Positions 18,801 to 28,500 of a stretch of 64,000 bases of DNA are shown piece by piece. Source of the DNA: G963704535 sp963704535. GTDB taxonomy: Bacteria > Chloroflexota > Chloroflexia > Chloroflexales > Roseiflexaceae. Where the stretch lies: NCBI GenBank assembly GCA_963704535.1, contig OY969916.1:3038001-3102000 (forward strand), in the 5' to 3' direction. The position numbers and the translations under genes were made by a program. Every line of letters begins with the position of its first letter. Position 1 is the stretch's first letter. The notes under the pieces were generated by a model that was given only the letters and a program-made list of their open reading frames with translations, was not told where the DNA came from and ran no database searches.

Positions 18801-19595
18801 CATCTGTGGAGCGTACCGGCGCAGGAGAGCGGCGCGGGTCCCGAGCGCTTCAAGGCCGCGCAGCAGGTCGGGTTCTATAGTCTGCTGGGGCTGGCTCAGG
18901 CGCTTGGGCGGCAGGCGCTGCTACAGCCGGTTCAGTTGCTCGTCGTCACCGGCGGCGTGCAGTCGCTCCGTGAGAGCGATCACGTGCGGCCCGAGGCGGC
19001 GACGCTGCTCGGCCTGGGCCGTGTGATTGGTCAAGAGAACCTGTCGATCACATGCCGCTTTATCGATGTGGCGCTGCCTGAAGCAGATGATCAGCCATCC
19101 GCAGTTGCCGAGCTACTCGCCGCGGAGTGCGCCGCAGCCACCGACGAGCTTGTGGTCGCCTATCGAGAGAGCGCCCGGTATGTACAACAGTACACGCCGA
19201 TCCGGCTGGAGGCGCCTGCCGCCAGCGCGCGCCCGCCGCTCAGGCAGCGCGGCGTCTACCTGATTACCGGCGGGTTTGGCGGCGTCGGGCTGCTGCTGGC
19301 CGAGCATATGGCCCGCACCGCTCAGGCGCGGCTGGCGCTGATCGGGCGAAATGGCCTACCGGATCGAGCTGAATGGGCTGATTGGCTAGCATCCCACGAG
19401 GCGAGCGATAGCATGAGTTCGCAAGATTGCGCGCGTCCAGGCCCTGGAGGCGTATGGGGCCGAGGTGCTGATTCTCAGCGCCGACGCCGGCGACGAGACG
19501 CAGATGCGCGCCGCAGTCGCTCAGACGCTCGATCGCTTCGGCAATCTCAACGGCGTATTGCACGCGGCCGGCATATCCGATGTTGGAACGTTTAA
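15849..19595 (+). CDS. P4 (first part): PKS module KS-AT(inactive)-KR N-terminal half, frameshifted
   Basis: The homologous part ends near base 19419; the 50-60 residues after that are out-of-frame, arginine-rich translation. KS about 14-440 is intact (Cys185 in FCSTS, LEAHGTAT, KPNIGH). The AT is not functional by sequence: the GxSxG serine is replaced (GDGIG, Gly677), and roughly 66 residues including the HAFH motif are missing compared with the ATs of the second part. Two 87-bp repeats are translated inside it. The KR nucleotide-binding half (ITGGFGGVG) is present; its catalytic half is in the next frame. Removing one T at 19418-19419 restores SMSRKIARVQALEAYG and joins this part to the next coding entry, giving one protein of about 4,600 residues. 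The start at 15849 is the first ATG before the KS. Confidence 0.9.
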   Translation: MAHSSSNDFAYDSAVAIIGMSGRFPGANTPEQLWHNLVGGVKSIRHFSDAQLLAAGVDPGMLRQPNYVKAGTVIDNVDSFDAAFFGFTPREAEVIDPQLRLFLECAWEALEDAGHDPERHDQLTGVFAGAAISTYLFNNIFTQPELMELVGPLLVGVFNSANSLASTLAYKFNFKGPSITLQTFCSTSLVAVHLACQSLLNYECDIVLAGGVAISVPHGTGYLYQEGGISSPDGECRTFDVRGQGSVMSNGAGIVVLKRLNQAIEDGNSIYAVIRGSATNNDGMTRVGYTAPGLDGQAEVIAEALAHANIAPETISYLEAHGTATALGDSIELAASIKAFRKGTQKQQFCAIGSVKPNIGHLDRASGVTGLIKTALALKHQLLPPSLNFERTSLDIDLPSSPFYVNTTLKPWEKNGVARRAGISSFGIGGTNAHIILQETPELEPSDPAQPYQLLVLSAKTATALDTATANLAAYLREHGDLNLADVAGTLQLGRSSFNYRRALVCRDLPDAVERLAAAGTGRHPATHQTNRDRPVAFLFPGVGDHYAGMARELYHTAPAFAETVDRCCALLRLDPRDLLFPTDDDKVTRRQGDKVISSEESVTVSPLHRVTLSGEKATRRQGDKVPSEADSVTVSPLHRVTLSGELTEPALLVVEYALARLLIGCGIQPQAMLGDGIGELVAACMAGVLSLEDALKLVATRARLIAAQPEGALPATIAEELTALARTLALHPPAIPYVSNMTGTWIRAEQATDPGYWTRHMLEPVRFADGVATLLQSAEQVLVEVGPGQALSSLVKEHPTYRRDTAPPVLSALPAAHDRASDRAALLDTLGKLWQAGVTVDWAGLYQGERRRRVPLPTYPFERQRYWIEPAKGPAKQQAPAAEAGKRVDLADWFYAPTWHELPFPAATAATGTVLIFIDSIGLGAAAATRIEQAGRAVIRVYPGDHYEQIDSHQFRLRPGSPADYQGLVESLRSSGQIPRTLLHLWSVPAQESGAGPERFKAAQQVGFYSLLGLAQALGRQALLQPVQLLVVTGGVQSLRESDHVRPEAATLLGLGRVIGQENLSITCRFIDVALPEADDQPSAVAELLAAECAAATDELVVAYRESARYVQQYTPIRLEAPAASARPPLRQRGVYLITGGFGGVGLLLAEHMARTAQARLALIGRNGLPDRAEWADWLASHEASDSMSSQDCARPGPGGVWGRGADSQRRRRRRDADARRSRSDARSLRQSQRRIARGRHIRCWNV
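17604..17780 (+). repeat. Two 87-bp palindromic repeats translated inside the first AT of P4
   Basis: Unit 1 is 17604-17690 and unit 2 is 17694-17780, separated by 3 bases. Both have GACAAGG-type left arms and GTCACC-type right arms and end in CACCCTGTCA, like the P3 copy. They sit at the same AT position as the P3 insert. The arms are conserved while the central 16 or so bases vary. Confidence 0.9.
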
Positions 19596-22500
19596 ACCAA
19601 TCCAGGAGATCGGCCCGCCCGAGTGCGAGCAGCACTTTCGGGCCAAGGGCTACGGCCTGTATAGCCTTGAGCGGGCGCTGGCCGGGCAACCGCTCGACTT
19701 CTGTCTGATCTTCTCCTCGATCTCGGCGGTGCTCGGCGGTATCGGATTTGCCGGTTACGCTGCCGCGAATAGCTTCATAGATGCGTTTACACGCCGTCAT
19801 AATCAGGATTCGCAGGTACACTGGATAAGCGTCAACTGGGACACCTGGCGGCTGGGTGTCACCTACTCCGAGACGCTCGGCGCGACGGTGGCGCGGTACG
19901 AGATGTCGCCCGACGAAGGCATCCAGGCGTTTGAGCGGGTGATTATCAACCAGGCGCATACGCAGTTGATCAACTCGACCGGCGATCTGGACGCGCGGGT
20001 TCGCCAATGGGTGCTGCTCGAATCGGTGCGCCAAGCGGCCGGTGACGATGCCGACACTCCAGCAATCGCACGGCGACAAGGAGCGCGATCAGGCGCCAGT
20101 GGCGCGTACGAGCAGCGGATCGCGGGGATCTGGCAGCAGGTGCTGGGTCTTGAGGAGGTCGGGCTGCATGATAACTTCTTTGATATCGGCGGCAACTCGC
20201 TGATCGCACTCCAGGTGATCGCGAAACTAAAGAAAGAGTTTGACATTCCCGTGCCGGCGGTGGCCCTCTTCGAGGCGCCGACGGTCAGCGCGCTGGCGCT
20301 CTACCTGCTGCCGGATATCACCTCGGAGCCTATCTCGCAGCAGGACGCGCTCGATGATCGCCGGCAGCGCGCACGTGAGGCCAGCGGCAGCACCGATGTC
20401 GCAATCATCGCGATGACCGGGCGCTTCCCCGGCGCACGGACAATCGAGCAGCTCTGGCAGAACCTGCGCGACGGGGTCGAGTCGAGTACGCGCTTCTCGG
20501 ACGAGGAGCTGCTGGCGTCCGGGGTCGCTCCACAACTGATCCAGGACCCGAACTATGTGAAGATGCGGCCGATCCTGGAGGATGTAGAGCAGTTTGACGC
20601 GGCGTTCTTTGGCTACACGCCACGCGAGGCCGAGCTGATGGACCCGCAGCAGCGGCTGTTCCACGAAGCCGCCTGGGAGGCACTCGAAACCGCCGGCTAT
20701 GACACCCAGCGCTACCCCGGCCTGATTGGCGTCTTCGCCGGCACAAACATGAGCATGTATTTAATCCGCCTGCTCAGCGATCCGACATTTGCAAGCGAGA
20801 TTACCGACTCAACCATTCTCAATAACGATAAAGACGGGCTGACGACAAATGTATCGTACAAGCTGAATCTGAAAGGGCCGAGCTTCAGCGTCCAGACCTT
20901 TTGCTCGACCTCGCTGGTGGCAACCCACCTGGCCTGCCGCAGCCTGCGCGCTGGCGAGTGCGATTTGGCCCTCGCCGGCGGCGTCTCCATCCGTCTGCCC
21001 GTGCGCGCCGGCTATCTGTACCAGGAGGGCGACCAGGTCTCCCCCGACGGCCACGTGCGCACCTTCGATGCCGACGGCGCCGGCGCCACCTTCGGCGATG
21101 GCGTGGCTGTGGTCGTGCTCAAGCGCCTGGAGGACGCCCTCCAGGACAGTGATACCATTCACGCGATCATCAAGGGCTCGGCGATCAACAACGATGGCGG
21201 CCTCAAGGTCGGCTACACCGCTCCCTCGGTCATCGGCCAGGCCGATGTCATCCGTGCCGCCCTTGCCGATGCTCAGGTCGATCCGGCCTCGATCTCGTAT
21301 GTCGAAGCCCACGGCACCGCCACCCGGCTGGGCGACCCGATCGAGGTTGCTGCCCTCACCAAAGCCTACCGTGCTCATACCGACCAGGTCGGCTACTGCG
21401 CGCTGTCCTCGGTCAAGCCCAATGTCGGCCATCTCGACCGCGCTGCCGGCGCCACCGGCCTGATCAAGACCGTCCTGGCGTTGCGTCACGCCCAAATCCC
21501 GCCGACCCTGCACTTTCAGCGTCCCAATCCGGAGTTAGCCCTGGAGAGCAGCCCGTTCTACGTGCCGGCCAACCTGACCGCCTGGTCGCGCAACGGCCAC
21601 CCCAGACGCGCGGGCGTCAACTCGCTGGGTGTGGGCGGCACCAATGCTCACGTGGTGCTGGAGGAGGCTCCTCCTGTCCCGCCGAGTACGCCCTCGCGCT
21701 CGGCCCAACTCCTGATGCTCTCGGCCAAGACGGCCAGCGCACTAGAGGCTGCCACTGCCAACCTGGCGACCTTCCTGGCCCAAGAGCCCAATGTCGATCT
21801 CGCCGATGTGGCCTACACCTTGCAGATCGGACGGCGGGTATTCGAGCATCGCCGCACGCTGGTCTGTCGCGACCGCGACGAGGCGTTGCGCCTACTGGCG
21901 ACACCTGACCGCGCGCCGGTGCGTACCGCCCAGCAGACACCGTTGAGCCGCCCGGTGGCGTTCCTGTTCGGTGGCGTGGGCGACCACTACGCCGGTATGG
22001 CCGAGGAGCTGTACCACAGCGAGAGCAGCTTCCGCGCCACGATCGACCGCTGCTGCGCGATCCTCCAACCGCACCTCGGCCTGGAATTGCGCTCCATCCT
22101 CTACCCCCAAGAACAAAGAACAAAGAATAAAGAACAAATAGCCCAGAACCAAGAACCAAGAACCGAGAACCGGCTCACCCGCTCACCTGCTCACCCGCTC
22201 ACCCGCTCACTGCTGAATCAGACGGAGTATGCCCAGCCGGCGGTGTTCGTGGTCGAGTACGCGCTGGCGCAACTGCTGATCGGCTGGGGCGTGCGTCCCT
22301 CTGCGTTGCTGGGCTACAGTGTCGGTGAGTATGTTGCCGCCTGTCTCTCTGGCGTGCTCTCGCTGGAAGACGCTCTCAAGCTGGTGGCCACCCGTGCGCG
22401 CCTGATTGCGACTCTACCAGCCGGTGCCATGCTGGCGGTGATGGCGTCGGAAGTGCAGGTGCAGCCGTTCCTGCGCGATGGCGTGGAGCTGGCGATCGTG

Positions 22501-25500
22501 AATGGGCCGCAGAGCTGTGTCCTGGCTGGCCCGCCCACCACGATTGATGCCCTGGCCGAACAGTTAGCCCAGCAGGAGATCGCCTGCCGGAGCGTGCCGA
22601 CCAGCCACGCCTTCCACACCAGCTTGCTGGCGCCAATCGCCGACGAACTGACCGCGCTGGTACGCACGCTCAAGCTGCATCCGCCCGCCATCCCCTACAT
22701 CTCGAATGTGACCGGCACCTGGATCACGGCCGAGCAAGCGACCGACCCGACCTATTGGGCGCGCCACATGCTCGAAACCGTGCGCTTCGCGGAGGGAGTG
22801 GCGGCGCTGCTGGCAACTCCCGAGCAGGTGTTCGTGGAGGTCGGGGCCGGCCAGGCGTTGAGTTCGTTCGTGAAGGGGCACCCGGAGTGCGGGCGGGCGC
22901 GCTTCAACCAGGTACACGCGACGCTGCCGAGCGCGCAAGAGCGCGGGCAGGACCTGGCGCGGCTACTGGAGACGGTCGGAGCGCTGTGGCTGCTGGACGT
23001 ACCACTCGACAGCGCGCAGTTCTACGCTCACGAGCAGCGCCGCCGCGTGCCGCTGCCGACCTACCCGTTCGAGCGCCGCCGCTTCTGGGTCGAGCCGCGC
23101 GGTCGAGCCGGCGTGGTCGCGACACCAGCGGCGGCAGTGGAGAGCGGGCGCAAGCCGGACCTGGCCGACTGGTTCTACACGCCGGTGTGGGTGCCGACAC
23201 CACTGCCGAGCGGGAGCGCGGGTGCGCGCGGGAGCGCGTGGGTGGTGCTGGCGAACGAGGGGATGGTGGGGGCGCAGGTGGCGGCGCGGCTGGCGGCGCG
23301 TGGGCATGTAGTCGTGCGGGTGCAGGAAGGGCCGACATTCGAGCAGGTGGATGCGCAGACGTTCGTGGTGCGGCCGGCCGCGCGCGAGGACTACCAGGCG
23401 CTGCTGGCGGCGCTGGCGCGGCAGGGCACGCCGGTGAGCGCGATCGCGCACCTGTGGAATAGCGGGCCGGAGGTGACGGTGCCGGCGGATGTGGCCGGAT
23501 TTCGAGCGGCGCAGGAGCGCGGGTTCTACAGCCTGCTGGCGCTGGTCCAGGCGCTGGGCGAGCGGGTGGAGGAGACGCCGGTGCAGCTTGTGGTCGGCAC
23601 GCACGCCGCCCAGCCCGTCACCGGCGACAAAGCCCTCAATGCCGAACTGGCGCCGATGCTGGGCATCACAAAGATCATTGGACAGGAGCATCTATCATTC
23701 ACGTGCCGAAGTGTTGATATACTCCTCCCGGCAGGGAGTGACGGCGAAACCGCATTGGTGGATATGTTTGCTGACGAGATCAGCATGCAGCCGGCGGATC
23801 TGGTCGTGGCATACCGGAATGGTCAGCGATGGGTGCAGCAATTCCATCCGGCACGATTGGAGCCGGTGCCAGGTGGCATCTCGAAGCGATTGCGTACGCA
23901 AGGCGTGTACATGATCACCGGAGGGCTGGGCGGGATCGGGCTGCACCTGGCGAGGTACCTGGCGCGGACGGTGCAGGCGAAACTGGTATTGACTGGTCGC
24001 TCAGGGCTGCCCGCTCGCGCGGAGTGGGCCGCGTGGCAGGCCGAACACCCGGTCGACGATCCAACCAGCCAGCGGATCGCCCAGGTACAGGACTTGGAGG
24101 CGCTGGGTGCCGAGGTGCTCGTGCTGCGCGCCGATGTCGCCGACGAGGCGGCCATGCGCGATGTACTAGCACAGACACAGCGGCGCTTTGGCCCGCTCAA
24201 TGGCCTCATCCACGCCGCCGGCAACCTCAACCTGGCCGATTTTGGCTCGCTGCTGCAAACGCAACGATCGCAGTGCGAGAATCACTTCCAGCCGAAGGTC
24301 TACGGCCTGTACCTCCTAGAACGGCTCTTAGAAGGCTACGATCTCGATTTCTGCCTGCTGCTCTCATCGGTCTCCGCGGTGCTTGGCGGCATCGGCTATG
24401 GAGGCTACACCGCCGCCAACTTCTTCATGGATATCTTCACGCACCGGCATAATCAGCGCAGCGCCGTACCGTGGATCAGCGTGAACTGGGATACCTGGCA
24501 TTTGAAAGACGGCCAGCATGACATGCTCGGCACAACCGTCGCCCAGTACGAGCTCTGGCCGGACGAGGGCTGTGAGGCGTTTTGTCGTATCCTGGAGCTT
24601 GCGCCGACGCAGATCGTTAACTCGACCGGCGACCTCGACACGCGCATCCGGCAGTGGGTGCTGATGGAGGCGTTGCGCGCCCAGGAGACGGCATCGCCCC
24701 CGGCCGCGCATGGCCGGCCGGCGCTGGAAACGGCCTATGTGCCACCAACCGGCAAATATGAGCAGCGGATCGCGGGGATCTGGCAGCAGGTGCTTGGGCT
24801 AGAGCAGGTCGGGCTGCATGATAACTTCTTTGAATTGGGTGGTAACTCGCTGATTGCGCTGCAAGTGATCGCCAAGCTCAAGAAGGAGTTCAAGATTCCA
24901 GTGCCGGCGGTGGCGCTGTTCGAGGCGCCAACGGTGAGTGCGCTGGCGCTGTACCTGCTGCCTGAGCAACCTGCGGCGGTCGATCAGCAGCAGGCGCTAC
25001 TGGAGCAGCGGCGTGCCCAGGCCCAACAGACCAGCGGTAGCGCCGATGTCGCCATCATCGCGATGGCCGGGCGCTTCCCCGGCGCGCCAACGGTCGCTCA
25101 ACTGTGGCGGAATTTGCGCGATGGCGTGGAGTCTCGCACAGTCTTTTCCGACCAAGAGTTGCTGGCGGCCGGGGTCGATCCGCAGCTCATCCATAATCCC
25201 AATTACGTGAAGCGGCGGCCGATCCTGGAAGATGTGGATCAATTTGATGCAGCGTTCTTCGGCTACACGCCGCGCGAGGCCGAACTGATGGACCCGCAGC
25301 AGCGGCTGTTCCACGAAGTCGCCTGGGAGGCGCTTGAGACCGCCGGCTACGACACCCAACGTTACCCCGGCCTGGTTGGCGCCTTCGCCGGCGCCAATAT
25401 TAGCACCTATCTCCTGCGGATTCTCTCCGATCCCACAATGGCGCGTGAGATTACTGATGGCACGATTCTGGACAACAATCAGGACGGACTGACGACGAAT

Positions 25501-28500
25501 GTGTCTTATAAGCTGAATTTGAAGGGACCGAGCTTCGGCGTCCAGACCTTCTGCTCGACCTCGCTGGTGGCGACCCACCTGGCCTGCCGCAGCCTGCGCG
25601 CTGGCGAGTGCGATTTGGCCCTCGCCGGCGGCGTCTCCATCCGCGTGCCGGATAAAGCCGGGTATATGTATCAGCAAGGCGACCAGGTCTCCCCTGATGG
25701 CTGCTGCCGCACCTTCGACGAAAAATCGGAAGGCACGATTTTCGGCGATGGAGCGGCCGTGGTGGTGCTCAAGCGGCTTGCCGACGCCCTAGCCGACGGC
25801 GACACCATCCTCGCGGTCATCAAGGGCTCGGCGATCAACAACGATGGCGGCCTGAAGGTCGGCTACACCGCTCCCTCGGTCATCGGCCAGGCTGATGTCA
25901 TCCGCGCCGCCCTTGCCGATGCCCAGGTCGACCCCGCCTCGATCTCATATGTCGAAGCCCACGGCACCGCCACCCGGCTGGGCGACCCGATCGAGGTTGC
26001 TGCCCTCACCAAAGCCTACCGTGCTCATACCGACCAGGTCGGCTACTGTGCGCTGTCCTCGGTCAAGCCCAATGTCGGCCATCTCGATCGCGCCGCCGGC
26101 GCCACCGGCCTGATCAAGACCGTCCTGGCGCTCTACCACGCCCAAATCCCGCCGACCTTGCACTTTCAGCGTCCCAATCCGGAGTTAGCCCTGGAGAGCA
26201 GCCCGTTCTACGTCCCGAACAGCCTGAGGGCTTGGTCGCGCAACGGCCACCCGCGCCGCGCGGGCGTCAACTCGCTGGGTGTGGGCGGCACCAATGCTCA
26301 CGTGGTGCTGGAGGAGGCTCCTCCTGTTCCGCCGTCTGCGCCCTCGCGCTCGGCCCAGCTCCTGGTGCTTTCGGCCAAGACGGCCAGCGCACTAGAGGCC
26401 GCCACTGCCAACCTGGCGACTTTCCTGGCCCAAGAGCCCAATGTCGAACTGGCCGATGTGGCCTACACCTTGCAGATCGGGCGGCGAGTGTTCGAGCATC
26501 GCCGCGCGCTGGTCTGTCGCGACCGCGACGAGGCGTTGCGCCTGCTGGCGACACCTGACCGCGCGCCGGTGCACACCGCCCAGCAGCCGCCACTGAGCCG
26601 CCCGGTGGCGTTCCTGTTCGGTGGCGTGGGCGATCACTATGTGGGCATGGCCGAGGAGCTGTACCATAACGAGAGCAGCTTCCGCGCCACGATCGACCGC
26701 TGCTGCGCCCTGCTCCAACCGCACCTCGGCCTGGAATTGCGCTCCATCCTCTACCCCCAAGAACAAAGAACAAAGAACAAAGAACAAACAGCCCAGAACC
26801 GAGAACCGGCGTTGAACTTGCGCGGGCTGCTGGGGCGCAATGGGAGCGAGTCAGGCGCGACCGAGCCGCTGCACCGGACTGAGCTGGCCCAGCCGGCGGT
26901 GTTCGTGGTCGAGTACGCGCTGGCGCAACTGCTGATCGGCTGGGGCGTGCGTCCCTCGGCGCTGCTGGGCTACAGTGTCGGTGAGTATGTTGCGGCCTGC
27001 CTCTCCGGCGTGCTCTCACTGGAGGACGCACTGAAGTTGGTTGCCACCCGCGCGCGGCTGATTGAGAGCCAGCCAGCCGGTGCCATGCTGGCAGTAATGG
27101 CGTCGGAAGTGCAGGTGCAGCCGTTCCTGCGCGAGGGCGTGGAGCTGGCGATCGTGAACGGGCCGCAGAGCTGTGTGCTGGCCGGCCCGCCCACCGCGAT
27201 TGATGCGCTGGCCGAACAGTTAGCCCAGCAGGAGATCGCCTGCCGGAGCGTGCCGGCCTCCCATGCCTTCCACACCAGCTTGCTGGCGCCAATTGTGGAC
27301 GAGTTGACCGCGCTGGTACGCACGTTCAAGCTGAACCCGCCGACCATCCCCTACATCTCGAATGTGACCGGAACCTGGATCACGGCCGAGCAAGCGACCG
27401 ACCCGGCCTACTGGGCGCGGCATATGCTCGAAACCGTGCGCTTCTCGGAGGGAGTGGCGGCGCTGCTGGCAACTCCCGAGCAGGTGTTCGTGGAGGTCGG
27501 GGCCGGCCAGGCGCTGAGTTCGTTCGTGAAGGGGCACCCGGAGTGTGGGCGGGCGCGCTTCAATCAGGTACACGCGACACTGCCGAGCGCGCAAGAGCGC
27601 GGCCAGGACTTGGCGCGGCTGCTGGAGGCGCTGGGAGCGCTGTGGCTGCTAGACGTACCGCTCGACAGCGCGCAGTTCTACGCTCACGAGCAGCGCCGCC
27701 GCGTGCCGCTGCCGACCTACCCCTTCGAGCGCCGCCGCTTCTGGGTCGAGCCTCAGCCTCATCGTACAGATCGAGTACACGACAGGCTGATGCGCCGAGC
27801 GGATATTGCCGATTGGTTTAGCGCTGCCTCGTGGACGCGCTCCAGCCTGCCGAAGGGCAAAATGCTGGAATCGCTGGAGGTCGAACGGCAACATTGGCTC
27901 ATTCTATCCGACACATGCGGTGTTGGCGATCGGCTGAGATCTTGGCTTACCGATCACCATCAGCAAGTGACGATGGTCGTGCCCGGAGCGGCGTTTGGCC
28001 AGATCAGTGCGAATAGCTACACGGTGCGTCCGACATTGCAGGCCGATTATGAAGCGCTCTTCCAAGAGCTTAGACACGGCGATGCTGTGCCTGCACATAT
28101 CGTTCACCTGTGGACCGTAACCACTCCGTTTGATGATCTCGAATCACCCGCTGCGGCGTCGCACATTCTTGAAGCAGGCTTCTATAGCCTCCTGGCACTA
28201 GCTCAGGCCCTCGGCGATAGCGGGCTGGAATCGTGCCGAATCAGTATTATCTCGAATGACATGCAAGAGGTTATCGGCAGCGAACGGCTCTGCCCGGCCA
28301 AATCGACCATCATCGGCCCATGCAAGATTATTGCACAGGAGTATCCGCAGTTCGTCAGCCGCAGCATTGACATCGCGCTTCCGTCCGGCGGCCGGCCTGA
28401 TCAGGCCCTGATTGGCCTGCTCGCCCGTGAGATCATCGCCGGCCCGGCAACTGAGGATCTGATCGCGCTGCGCGGGCCGTACCGCTGGGTGCAGACATAC

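Noticed and set aside
19410..19470. Programmed ribosomal frameshift joining the two P4 frames
   Set aside because: The site has no slippery run or obvious stimulatory structure, and a similar single-base defect of opposite sign occurs in M3. A sequencing error or ordinary indel is simpler.
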